Part shown: in pieces, positions 47,792 through 56,066 of the stretch
Layout: every line of letters starts with the position of its first letter
How positions within the stretch are numbered: position 1 is the first letter of the stretch
NCBI RefSeq assembly: GCF_003966715.1
Contig: NZ_AP018907.1
Location: 3,460,001-3,524,000 of the forward strand
Source: Blastochloris tepida
GTDB taxonomy: Bacteria; Pseudomonadota; Alphaproteobacteria; Rhizobiales; Xanthobacteraceae
Direction of reading: 5' to 3'
DNA length: 64,000 nucleotides
Program-made: the position numbers and the translations under genes
Notes under the pieces: generated by a model
Told to the model about the DNA's origin: nothing
What the model saw: the letters and a program-made list of their open reading frames with translations, nothing else
Database searches by the model: none

Positions 47792-48604
47792 CTAGGCGGC
47801 CGCCCGCGCCGGCACCGCGGCCGCCTCGGTCTCGGCTTCCTCGTCCGGCTCGGCCGCCGCCGCCCGCGTCGTCCAGGTGATGATCTCGAAGCGGCCGTCG
47901 GCGTGCTCGGCCACCGCGGTGCAGCTTTCCACCCAGTCGCCGCAATTGATGTAGTGGGTGCCATGCTGGTCCGTGATGGCCGCATGGTGGATATGTCCGC
48001 AGATCACGCCGTCGACCTGATGGCGCTGGGCCTCGCCGGCCAGCGTCGCCTCGAAGTCGCCGATGTAGTTGACGGCGTTCTTGACCTTCAGCTTGGCCCA
48101 CTGCGACAGCGACCAGTAATTGAGGCCGAACATGCGGCGCACGCGGTTGAGATAGGTGTTGACGCCGAGCGCGAAGACATAGGCCCAGTCGCCCAGGAAG
48201 GCGAGCCAGCGGGCGTGGCGCACCACCATGTCGAACACGTCGCCATGGATCACCAGATAGCGCCGGCCGTCGGCGGCCTCGTGGATCGCGGTCTCCTGCA
48301 CCTCGATGCCGCCGAAATGCGTGCCGTAATAGTCGCGCAGGAACTCGTCGTGATTGCCCGGCAGATAGATGATGCGCGCGCCCTTGCGGCCCTTGCGCAG
48401 CAGCTTCTGCACCACGTCATTGTGCGCCTGCGGCCAGTACCAGCCGCTGCGCAGCCGCCAGCCGTCGATGATGTCGCCGACCAGATAGATGGTGTCGGCG
48501 TCGTGGTGGCGAATGAAATCGAGAAGCAGGTCCGCCTGGCATCCCTTCGTCCCGAGATGGACGTCGGAGATGAACAGCGACCGGAAGTGCCGCGCGTCTG
48601 CCAT
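47792..48604 (-). CDS. LpxH-like metallophosphoesterase (UDP-2,3-diacylglucosamine diphosphatase family)
   Basis: A 270-residue calcineurin-type phosphoesterase. The metal-binding motifs are all visible: SLFISDVHLGTKGCQ (D-x-H), YLVGDIIDGW (GD), YLPGNHDEFLR (GNHD), VIHGDVFDMVV and VICGHIHHAA (GH-x-H). This set matches UDP-2,3-diacylglucosamine pyrophosphatases and their close lipid-phosphatase relatives. The C-terminus has an extra Ala/Glu-rich tail (AEPDEEAETEAAAVPARAAA). It is adjacent to a GT4 enzyme, suggesting a joint role in envelope glycolipid formation. Whether it is the lipid A enzyme or a paralogue cannot be settled here. Confidence 0.85.
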   Translation of the reverse strand: MADARHFRSLFISDVHLGTKGCQADLLLDFIRHHDADTIYLVGDIIDGWRLRSGWYWPQAHNDVVQKLLRKGRKGARIIYLPGNHDEFLRDYYGTHFGGIEVQETAIHEAADGRRYLVIHGDVFDMVVRHARWLAFLGDWAYVFALGVNTYLNRVRRMFGLNYWSLSQWAKLKVKNAVNYIGDFEATLAGEAQRHQVDGVICGHIHHAAITDQHGTHYINCGDWVESCTAVAEHADGRFEIITWTTRAAAAEPDEEAETEAAAVPARAAA

Positions 48605-48685
48605 GGCGTCTCACGCACTCTGCGCCCCGTCGCCCGGGGCCTGATTTGCGGACACATAGCGTGACTCGCATCACGGATTTATGAC

Positions 48686-48760
48686 GTTGCTGCGATGCAA
48701 CGGTCAGTCGCTGTCATCACGATATGGAATTGCCGGCCCGAAACGTTGCATAGGCGCAAC
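48686..48760. promoter_or_regulatory. Paired GTTGC-N6-GCAAC dyads
   Basis: GTTGC-TGCGAT-GCAAC at 48686-48701 and GTTGC-ATAGGC-GCAAC at 48745-48760 are 59 bp apart, centre to centre. They lie in the 269-bp region between the divergent phosphoesterase and FAH genes. Two identical half-site pairs with equal spacers suggest a regulator binding twice. The regulator is unknown. Confidence 0.5.
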
Positions 48761-48873
48761 AGCTGCGGCCGAATTATCACGCATTCGCCGGCTCGAACTT
48801 GCACGCCCGGAATGGGCGACGCAAGATCGCCGGGCTCGCGGCACGGCCGCTCCCCAACGACTTGGTTCCCATC

Positions 48874-49737
48874 ATGAAACTCTGCCGCCACGGTCCTCGC
48901 GGCCGCGAGAAGCCCGGTCTTGTCGCGCCCGACGGCACCATCCGCGATCTCTCCGGCGTCATGGAGGAATTGACGGGCGTGGCGGATCTCGCCGGCGCGG
49001 CGCTGGCGCCGCGCAACCTCGCCAAGCTGAAGAAGCTCAAGCCGGAGCAGCTGCCCAAGGTGTCGAGCCGCGCGCGCATCGGCGCCTGCGTCGGCGGCAC
49101 CCGCAACTTCATCGGCGTCGGGCTGAACTATGCCGACCACGCCGCCGAGACGCATGCCGAGGTGCCGAAGGAGCCGATCCTGTTCAACAAGGCGCCCTCC
49201 TGCATCAACGGCCCCGACGACGACGTGATGATCCCGAAGGATTCCAAGAAGACCGACTGGGAGGTCGAGCTCGCCGTCGTCATCGGCACCAGGGCACGCT
49301 ATGTCGACGAGAAGGACGCGCTGAAGTTCGTCGCCGGCTTCTGCATCTGCAACGACGTCTCCGAGCGCAGCTTCCAGACCGAGCGCTCGGGCCAGTGGAT
49401 GAAGGGCAAGGGCTGCGAGACGTTCGGGCCGCTCGGGCCGTGGCTCGTCACCCCCGACGAGATCAAGGACGTGCAGAACCTCGACATGTGGCTCGACGTC
49501 AATGGCGAGCGCATGCAGACCGGCTCCACCCGCACCATGGTGTTCGGCGTGTCGACGCTGGTCTCCTATGTCAGCCAGTTCCTGGTGCTGGAGCCCGGCG
49601 ACGTCATCACCACCGGCACGCCGCCCGGCGTCGGCATGGCCAAGAAGCCGCCGAAATATCTGCGCCCCGGCGACGTCATCACGCTCGGCGTCCAGGGGCT
49701 CGGCATGCAGTGCCAGAAGGTGGTGGCGTGCGCGTGA
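48874..49737 (+). CDS. Fumarylacetoacetate hydrolase family protein
   Basis: A 287-residue FAH-fold enzyme. Visible motifs are FIGVGLNYADHAAE (catalytic His), LFNKAPSCINGPDDDVMIP, the metal-binding WEVELAVVIG, and the C-terminal MVFGVSTLVSYVSQFLVLEPGDVITTGTPPGVGM. Members cleave or decarboxylate beta-diketo acids (acylpyruvases, oxaloacetate decarboxylases, 2-hydroxyhepta-diene-dioate hydrolases), so the substrate is open. ATG 48874 (MKLCRHGPRG) gives the family N-terminus; the frame extends upstream to 48799 without support. It is apparently monocistronic. Confidence 0.9.
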   Translation: MKLCRHGPRGREKPGLVAPDGTIRDLSGVMEELTGVADLAGAALAPRNLAKLKKLKPEQLPKVSSRARIGACVGGTRNFIGVGLNYADHAAETHAEVPKEPILFNKAPSCINGPDDDVMIPKDSKKTDWEVELAVVIGTRARYVDEKDALKFVAGFCICNDVSERSFQTERSGQWMKGKGCETFGPLGPWLVTPDEIKDVQNLDMWLDVNGERMQTGSTRTMVFGVSTLVSYVSQFLVLEPGDVITTGTPPGVGMAKKPPKYLRPGDVITLGVQGLGMQCQKVVACA

Positions 49738-49810
49738 GGTGAGGGGCGCCGCCGGCCTGTCGCCTTCGGCGCTCGCCGGGGACGACCGCGTGCCAACGTC
49801 GCGGCGAAAC

Positions 49811-52800
49811 TCACGCCGCCGCCTCGGCCTTCGTCTCCGCCGCCCCCGGATCGCCCACCCGGAACCACAGCGCCGCGAACGCCGGCAGGAACACCAGCGT
49901 CAGCACCGTCGCCATGGTCAGGCCGCCGATCATCGCGTAGGCCATCGGCCCCCAGAACACGTTGGTGGTGAGCGGGATGAAGGCCAGCACCGCCGCCAGC
50001 GCGGTGAGCACCACCGGCCGGGCGCGCCGCACCGTCGCCTCCAGGATCGCCTCGCTTATGCTGGAACCGTTCGCCAGATCCTGGTCGATCTGATCGACCA
50101 GGATCAACGTGTTGCGCATGATCATGCCGCCCAGCGCGATGACGCCGAGAATGGCGACGAAGCCGAACGGCTCGCGGGCGATCAGCAGCGCCGCCACCGC
50201 GCCGATCAGCCCGAGCGGGAAGGTGACGAACACCAGCACGGTGCGCGAGAAGCTCTGCACCTGGATCATGATCAGCACCAGCATGGTGACGACCATCAGC
50301 GGGAACACCGCGAACAACGCACCATTGGCGCGCACGCTCTCCTCATAGGCGCCGCCGGCCTCGATGCGCACGCCGGGCGGCAGCGGCTTCATCTCGGCCG
50401 GCAGCCGCTTGAGGAGATCGGCGGTGACGTCCGGCCCCTGCACACCGGGCGCGACGTCGGCGCGCACGGTGAGCACCATTTCGCGGTTGCGCTTCCAGAT
50501 GATCGGGTCTTCCGCGCCATAGGCGACGCGCGCCACCTGGCTCACCGGAATCGCCCGGCCGTCGCGCGTCGCCACCACCAGATCGCCGATGCGGTCGAGC
50601 GCCATCCGGTCCTCGGGGGCGGCGCGCAGCATCACCGAAACCTGCCGCGTGCCGTCGCGCACCTGCGTCGCCTCATAGCCGGACAGCAGCATCTGCAGCG
50701 CCAGCGCCACGTCGCTGGTGTCGAGCCCGAGCAGCCGCGCGCGGTCCTGATCGACCTTGAGCTCGATGGTCTTGGCGCGCTCGCCCCACTCGAGATCGAC
50801 GTCGCGGGTGCGGCGGTCGGCACGCATGACGTTGCGCAGATCCTCGGCGGTGCGGCGGATGTCAGCAAGCTCGGTGCCGGAGACGCGCAACTGCACCGGA
50901 TAGCCGACCGGCGGGCCGAGCTCGAGCCGGCTGACGCGCAGCGTCGCCGCGCCCTCCGCCTGTCCGGCCTGCTGCAGCAGCTTGGCGTGCACGCGCTCGC
51001 GCGCCGCCTCGTCCCGGGTCTGGATCAGCACCAGCGCGTAGTTCGGATTGGGCAGCGTCGGATTGAAGGCGAGGAAGAAGCGCGGCGCGCCGGCACCGAT
51101 GAAGGTGGTGTACCACGCGACATCCGGATCGTCGGCGATCAGCGCCTCGATCTTCTTCGCCTCGGCGTCGGCCAGCGCGAACGAGGCGCCCTCCGGCCCG
51201 CGCAGCTCGGCCAACAGCTCGGGGCGCGTCGAGGATGGGAAGAACTGCTGCGGCAACAGCTTCAAGCCGATGCCCGCGCCGACCAGCAGCAGCAGCGTCG
51301 CCGCCACCACCATGCGCTTGCGGCGCATCGCCAAGCGGATGATGCGGCGCAGCCGCTCGTAAGCCGGCGTGCGATAGATGGCGTGCTCGTCATGGCCGAA
51401 CCGCTTCGCCTTCGCCTCCAGCGATTTCGGCAGCAGATGCAGGCCGAGGAACGGCGTGAAGATCACCGCCACGAACCAGGAGATGATCAGCGCGATCGCG
51501 ATCACCTTGAAGATGCCGCCGGCATATTCGCCGGTCGAGGAGGCCGCCAAGCCCACCGGCAGGAAGCCGGCGGCCGTGACCAGCGTGCCGAACAGCATCG
51601 GGAACGCGGTCGACTCCCAGGCGAAGGTGGCGGCCTTCGCGCGCTCCCAGCCCTGCTCGATCTTCACCACCATCATCTCGATGGCGATGATGGCATCGTC
51701 GACCAAAAGGCCCAGCGACAGGATCAGCGCGCCGAGCGACACGCGCTGCAGGTCGATGCCGAGGGCGAGCATCGCGGTGAAGGTGCCGGCGAGCGTCAGC
51801 GGCACGGCAAGCGCGACGATGACGCCGGTCCGCAACCCCAGCGACAGAAACGACACGACGAGGACGATCGACACCGCGACGGCGAACTTGAACAGGAACT
51901 CGGAGATCGCCTCCTCGACCACCTCGGCCTGGTTGGTGACTTGGCTAAGCTCAAAGCCCACCGGCAGCTCGCGCCGCAGCGCTTCGGCCGCGACGGCGAG
52001 ATGCTCGCCGAGCGCGATGACGTTGGCGCCCTTCTTCATCGCCACCGCGAGCCCCAGCGCCCGCTCGCCGGTCTTGCGCACGCGAAAGCTCGGCGGATCC
52101 TCAAGCCCCGCCGAGACCTCGGCGATGTCGCCCAGCCGGAAGGCGCGGCCGTTCGCCGCCACCGGCACGGCCTTCACGGCCTCGACGCCTTCCAGCGCGC
52201 CGGTGACGCGAAGCGTCACGCGCTCGCTTCTCGTGTCGTAGAAGCCGGCCGGCACCACCGCATTCTGGCGCGACAGCGCATCAACGATCGTCTGGGGGGT
52301 GAGGCCGAGCTGCGCCAGCTTGGCGTTGGAGATGTCGACGAAGATGCGCCGCGCCTGCTCGCCGATCAGCTCGACCTTCTCGACATCGGGCACGCGCAAC
52401 AGGCCCATGCGCACGCGCTCGGCGGCCGCGACGAGATCGGCCTCCTTCGCCTCCGGCGCGGTGAGCGTGAACACCGCGATATAGACATCGGAATATTCGT
52501 CGTTGAAGGAGGGGCCGATCACGCCCGCCGGCAGGTCGCTTTTGATGTCGCCGACCTTCTTGCGCACCTGATACCACAGCTCGCCGACATCGGCGGGCGG
52601 CGTGTCGTCGCGCAGCACCACCTGCAGCGCCACGAATCCGGGGCGGGTGTAGGTCTTGACGTAATCGAGCCAAGGCAGCGTCTGCAGCCGCCGCTCGATC
52701 GGATCGGCGACCTGGCGGTTCATCTCGTCGGCGGTGGCGCCCGGCCACACCGCGGTGACCACCATCACCTTGACGGTGAAGCTCGGATCCTCGTTGCGGC

Positions 52801-52906
52801 CGAGCTTGGTGTAGGACCACGCGCCGGTCACCGCCAGCACGACGATGAAGAACAGCACCAGCGCCTGATGGCGCACCGCCCAGGCCGACAGGTTGAAGCG
52901 GGACAT
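49811..52906 (-). CDS. RND efflux transporter, inner-membrane permease subunit
   Basis: A 1,031-residue RND-family proton antiporter. The first membrane helix is near residues 12-30, followed by a large periplasmic domain. In the helix-4 region LILSLGLLVDDAIIAIEMMVVK near 395-415, the adjacent aspartates carry protons. A second periplasmic domain and FPLGLIGAVAALLI/ALGGMIMRNTLILVDQID complete the duplicated architecture. It starts seven bases after the adaptor gene, in the order adaptor-permease. No outer-membrane channel gene is adjacent. Substrates are unknown, but drug or metabolite efflux is the family role. Confidence 0.93.
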   Translation of the reverse strand: MSRFNLSAWAVRHQALVLFFIVVLAVTGAWSYTKLGRNEDPSFTVKVMVVTAVWPGATADEMNRQVADPIERRLQTLPWLDYVKTYTRPGFVALQVVLRDDTPPADVGELWYQVRKKVGDIKSDLPAGVIGPSFNDEYSDVYIAVFTLTAPEAKEADLVAAAERVRMGLLRVPDVEKVELIGEQARRIFVDISNAKLAQLGLTPQTIVDALSRQNAVVPAGFYDTRSERVTLRVTGALEGVEAVKAVPVAANGRAFRLGDIAEVSAGLEDPPSFRVRKTGERALGLAVAMKKGANVIALGEHLAVAAEALRRELPVGFELSQVTNQAEVVEEAISEFLFKFAVAVSIVLVVSFLSLGLRTGVIVALAVPLTLAGTFTAMLALGIDLQRVSLGALILSLGLLVDDAIIAIEMMVVKIEQGWERAKAATFAWESTAFPMLFGTLVTAAGFLPVGLAASSTGEYAGGIFKVIAIALIISWFVAVIFTPFLGLHLLPKSLEAKAKRFGHDEHAIYRTPAYERLRRIIRLAMRRKRMVVAATLLLLVGAGIGLKLLPQQFFPSSTRPELLAELRGPEGASFALADAEAKKIEALIADDPDVAWYTTFIGAGAPRFFLAFNPTLPNPNYALVLIQTRDEAARERVHAKLLQQAGQAEGAATLRVSRLELGPPVGYPVQLRVSGTELADIRRTAEDLRNVMRADRRTRDVDLEWGERAKTIELKVDQDRARLLGLDTSDVALALQMLLSGYEATQVRDGTRQVSVMLRAAPEDRMALDRIGDLVVATRDGRAIPVSQVARVAYGAEDPIIWKRNREMVLTVRADVAPGVQGPDVTADLLKRLPAEMKPLPPGVRIEAGGAYEESVRANGALFAVFPLMVVTMLVLIMIQVQSFSRTVLVFVTFPLGLIGAVAALLIAREPFGFVAILGVIALGGMIMRNTLILVDQIDQDLANGSSISEAILEATVRRARPVVLTALAAVLAFIPLTTNVFWGPMAYAMIGGLTMATVLTLVFLPAFAALWFRVGDPGAAETKAEAAA

Positions 52907-52913
52907 GCGGATC

Positions 52914-54050
52914 TCAGTTCAGCTCGGAGGTGCGGATCGGCATGGTGGCGTCGAGCCGGTGGACGCCGAGCACCACCACCTTGTCGCCCGGCTTGAGATC
53001 GCCGCGCACGGCGGCGCGCTCGGCCCCGAGCCGCGCGATCGACACCTCGCGCTCGACGAGACGGCCCTTGGCCTCGTCGGCCACCCACACCATCGCCTGA
53101 TCGCCGCGCCACCACACGGCGGTCGACGCCACCTCAGCGATCGCCGGACCGCCCTGCGGCGTCGGCGCCGGGGTGACGGTCACCTGCGCGGTGATGCCGA
53201 GCGGCAGGCCGTCGCCGGCCGCGTCGAGCGCGAAGCGGGCGAGGAAGGTGCGGGTCACCGGGTCGGCCTCGGGCGACAGCTCGCGCAGCCGTGCGGTGAC
53301 GGTGCGGCCCGGCATCGCCCAGAACGTCACCCTGGCCTCGCCCGTGCCCAGCGCCGGCAGGCGGCTTTCGGGCACCGCGACCACCGCCTCGCGGGCGGTG
53401 CCGGTGGCGAGCGTCAGGATGGCGTGGCCCTCGGCCACCACCTGCCCGGGCTCGGCCGAAACGCTCATCACCACGCCGTCGGCCTCGGCCTTCAGCTCGG
53501 TATAGGCCAGCCGGTTGGCGGCGATCTCGCGCTGGCTCGTCGCGGCGTCGAGCCGTTCGCGGGCGGCGCGGGCGGTGGTCACCGCCTGATCGAGCGCGGC
53601 CTGCGAGGCGTGGCCCTTGGCGGCAAGGTCGCGGGTGCGGGCTTCCTGGGCGGTGGCGCGCTCCATCTCGGCCTGGGCGGCGCGCACATCGGCCTCGGCG
53701 GCGCGCAGCGCCAGCCGGTAGTCCTCGGCTTCCAGGCGGGCCAGCACGGCGCCGGCCGCAACCCGCGCGCCGGAATCGACCAGCCGCTCGGCGATCTTGC
53801 CGGGCACGCGGAAGGCCATCGGCGTCTCGTGGCGGGCGCGCACCGTACCGGTGAGGGTGACGGCGGTTTCCAGCGGCACGAGCCGGACGGCCTCGACCCG
53901 AACGGTGCGCGGCGGCTCCGCCGTCTGCTTGGCCTTGCCGTCGGTGCAGCCGGCCGTCGCGAACGCAACACCAAGCGCGACGGCGGGCGCCAGCCAGAAT
54001 TTCGGGTTCGCCGAGATCAGGGGCTTCGCAGGGATCAGGCGCGGCGGCAT
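52914..54050 (-). CDS. RND efflux periplasmic adaptor (lipoprotein)
   Basis: A 378-residue membrane-fusion protein. The signal ends in a lipobox (FATAGC near residue 34), so it is probably lipid-anchored. It shows the MFP pattern: barrel and lipoyl halves (FRVPGKIAERLVDSGARVAAGAVLARLE), a coiled-coil hairpin (ADVRAAQAEMERATAQEARTRDLAAKGHASQAALDQA), the returning lipoyl half (YTELKAEADGVVMSVSAEPGQVVAEG) and a C-terminal membrane-proximal domain. It is the first gene of the operon. The start lies 34 bp from the TetR-type operator, so repression of both genes is likely. Confidence 0.91.
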   Translation of the reverse strand: MPPRLIPAKPLISANPKFWLAPAVALGVAFATAGCTDGKAKQTAEPPRTVRVEAVRLVPLETAVTLTGTVRARHETPMAFRVPGKIAERLVDSGARVAAGAVLARLEAEDYRLALRAAEADVRAAQAEMERATAQEARTRDLAAKGHASQAALDQAVTTARAARERLDAATSQREIAANRLAYTELKAEADGVVMSVSAEPGQVVAEGHAILTLATGTAREAVVAVPESRLPALGTGEARVTFWAMPGRTVTARLRELSPEADPVTRTFLARFALDAAGDGLPLGITAQVTVTPAPTPQGGPAIAEVASTAVWWRGDQAMVWVADEAKGRLVEREVSIARLGAERAAVRGDLKPGDKVVVLGVHRLDATMPIRTSELN

Positions 54051-54083
54051 GACAGAGAGCCTCCCTCATCGAGCGGCCAGTTT

Positions 54084-54125
54084 ATATGACAAGTGACGAT
54101 TGTCAATAAACGTCACTTCTCATAT
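54084..54125. promoter_or_regulatory. Probable TetR operator between efflux operon and regulator
   Basis: A 42-bp dyad with 15-bp arms: ATATGACAAGTGACG and CGTCACTTCTCATAT, differing at one position, around an AT-rich 12-bp centre (ATTGTCAATAAA). It lies 34 bp upstream of the adaptor start and 194 bp upstream of the tetR gene. The position and symmetry suit autoregulated TetR control of the efflux operon. Confidence 0.75.
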
Positions 54126-54318
54126 ATGGGACAGGTCGCGGCAGCCGCCGATACCGCGTTGACGCCCTTCCGGGCGCTCAGCAGAGTGTCGGCGAGACGG
54201 TTCCCGAAGGTCGGGTGCGCGAACGTGGCGTGCCGGGAGCCGGGTTTCTTCCCTCGCCCCTTGCGGGAGAGGGAAGAGGGGAGGGCGGTCAGCCGAAGAC
54301 CGCAGGAGGAGGTTGGCG

Positions 54319-54984
54319 GTGGGCCGATCCGTTGCATCGCGTCACGACGACCAAAGCGCGCCGCTGCGCTCGGGCGGCGACACGCCCGAGGCGCGCGACA
54401 CCCGCGCCCGCATCGTCGAGACCGCCGAGCGGCTGTTCCGGCTCTATGGCTACCAGAAGACCACGGTGGCCGACATCGCCCGCGAGCTCGGCATGTCGCC
54501 GGCCAATGTCTACCGCTTCTTCCCCTCCAAGGGCGCGATCAATGAGGAGGTGGCGGCAAGCCTCGTCAACCGCCTGCTCGTGACCGCCCGCGCCATCGCC
54601 GCCCGCCCGGAGCCGGCGACCGCCCGGCTCGCCAGCGTCGTGCGCACCGTCCACGTCCAGAGCTGCGCGCTGTTCCTCGACGACCGCAAGATGCACGACA
54701 TGGTGGCGGTGGCGATGGATGAGAACTGGAGCGTGGTGCAGGACTATATCGATGCGTTCGTCGCCATCGTCGGCGCGATCCTGGCCGAGGGCGCGAGCCG
54801 CGGCGAGTTCGCCCCCGATGCCGCCGCCAGCGCCAAGCCGGCGTTCGGCGCCTTCGCGGCGTTCTTCCACCCGCAGCTCATCGAGCAGTGCCTGCGCGAG
54901 CGCGAGGAGGGCGACCTCGACCAGATGCTGCGGCTGGTGGTGCGGGGGCTCGGCGGCGATCCGGCGCGCATCCCGCCGGGGTGA
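54319..54984 (+). CDS. TetR-family transcriptional regulator
   Basis: A 221-residue repressor with an N-terminal TetR helix-turn-helix: ARIVETAERLFRLYGYQKTTVADIARELGMSPANVYRFFPSKGAI (about residues 31-77). The C-terminal helical domain should bind an inducer. A GTG at 54319 has GGAGGAGG six bases before it and is the likely start; the frame opens at a TTG two codons earlier. It is divergent from the RND efflux operon, the classic local-repressor arrangement, with a long operator-like dyad between them. The ligand is unknown. Confidence 0.9.
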   Translation: MGRSVASRHDDQSAPLRSGGDTPEARDTRARIVETAERLFRLYGYQKTTVADIARELGMSPANVYRFFPSKGAINEEVAASLVNRLLVTARAIAARPEPATARLASVVRTVHVQSCALFLDDRKMHDMVAVAMDENWSVVQDYIDAFVAIVGAILAEGASRGEFAPDAAASAKPAFGAFAAFFHPQLIEQCLREREEGDLDQMLRLVVRGLGGDPARIPPG

Positions 54985-54992
54985 TACAGCTT

Positions 54993-55101
54993 CGTCGTCC
55001 CGGGCAAGCGGCGAAAGCCGCGCGACCCGGGACCGTAGACAAGAAGAAGCGCGAAATCCCCTCACGGTCCCGGCTCTCGCTGACGCTCGGCCGGGACGAC
55101 G
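54993..55101. repeat. GTCGTCCCGGG-type inverted repeat
   Basis: Outer arms CGTCGTCCCGGGCAAGCGG and CGGCCGGGACGACG, with inner GACCCGGGACCGT/ACGGTCCCGG pairing. The same family appears near 40600 and at 61411-61525. It lies just after the tetR stop and probably terminates it. This is a common Rhizobiales palindrome. Confidence 0.7.
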
Positions 55102-55113
55102 CGGAGGCCCCTT

Positions 55114-55236
55114 ATACGGTTTCCGGTTGATCCCTTCGGGATACCGGAAACGGTCTCGCCGAAAATCCCTCGTTCGGTAACGGGATTTTCGGCGATCGGA
55201 ATACGGCTCGAAGGCTTGATCAGCCGGAAACCGTAT
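55114..55236. repeat. Palindromic intergenic repeat, copy C (123 bp)
   Basis: ATACGGTTTCCGGTTGATCC ... CTTGATCAGCCGGAAACCGT-AT. The central hairpin is CGCCGAAAATCCC/GGGATTTTCGGCG with perfect 13-bp arms. Its end merges with the TAA stop of the XRE-cupin gene (minus strand). Copy D on the other side of that gene is inverted. Confidence 0.9.
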
Positions 55237-55850
55237 TATTCCATCACCGCCGCCTTGAGGATGCACACCATGGTGGCGTGGGCCGGCTCCGCCCCGGCAT
55301 TGCGCACCACGTGGCGGCGGTCGCAGCGGTAGCGCAGCGTCTCGCCGGGGCCGGCGCGCTCGACGACGTCGCCGATCTCCACCTCCATCACGCCCGAGAT
55401 CACCGACAGGCACTCGACCGAGCCGCGCTGGTGGCCGTCCGACTCCAGCACGCCGCCCGGCTCGGCGACGAGGTCGTACCACTGCAGCCATTCGACGGTC
55501 TTGATCCAGCCGATGATGGCGAGCCGCACCTTGCCGTCCTCGGACACCAGGAGCGGCGTGTCGCCCCGGCTCAGCGTCTCGATGAAGGGCTGCTCCTCGG
55601 AGGAGGCGAGGAAGCGCTCGATCGACACGTCGAGCGCCTGACTGAGGCGCCAGATGGTGGCGAGCGTCGGGTTGGTCTCGTTGCGCTCGATCTGGCTGAT
55701 GATCGATTTCGCCACGCCGGACTGCTCGGCGAGGTCGGACAGCGACAGGTTATAGGCCTTGCGCAGGCGCTGGACGGTCTTGCCGAGCTGGCCGGTGAGC
55801 TGCTGCGCCCCCTCGTCAAGCCCCGTGCGGAAAGAACCCCGTCCCGGCAT
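55236..55850 (-). CDS. XRE-family regulator with C-terminal cupin
   Basis: A 204-residue regulator. The N-terminal helix-turn-helix is LSLSDLAEQSGVAKSIISQIERNETNPTLATIWRLSQAL (about 28-66). The C-terminal cupin (about 120-195) has GHQRGSVECLSVISGVMEVEIGD and LRYRCDRRHVVRN, the layout of small-molecule-responsive XRE-cupin repressors such as PuuR-type proteins. The gene is a single unit between tetR and thiD. It is flanked by two inverted copies of the 123-bp palindromic repeat; the downstream one provides its stop codon. Its regulon cannot be inferred. Confidence 0.88.
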   Translation of the reverse strand: MPGRGSFRTGLDEGAQQLTGQLGKTVQRLRKAYNLSLSDLAEQSGVAKSIISQIERNETNPTLATIWRLSQALDVSIERFLASSEEQPFIETLSRGDTPLLVSEDGKVRLAIIGWIKTVEWLQWYDLVAEPGGVLESDGHQRGSVECLSVISGVMEVEIGDVVERAGPGETLRYRCDRRHVVRNAGAEPAHATMVCILKAAVME

Positions 55851-55925
55851 GTCTCATCCTCCGGCCCGGCCCAGACCACGCCACAGGACTAGCGGGCGGG
55901 GCGCGGCGGCGCAACCGAGGGCCTG

Positions 55926-56048
55926 ATACGGTTTCCGGCTGATCAAGCCTTCGAGTCGTATTCCGATCGCCGAAAATCCCGTTATCGAACAAGGGGTTTT
56001 CGGCGAGATCGTTTCCGGTATCCCGAAGGGATCAACCGGAAACCGTAT
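55926..56048. repeat. Palindromic intergenic repeat, copy D (123 bp, inverted)
   Basis: ATACGGTTTCCGGCTGATCA ... AAGGGATCAACCGGAAACCGTAT, i.e. the reverse of copies A-C. An extra half arm (GGCCGGAAACCGTATTA) follows to 56069 and contains the TAA stop of thiD. It separates the divergent XRE gene start from the end of thiD. Confidence 0.9.
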
Positions 56049-56066
56049 GACCGGCCGGAAACCGTA

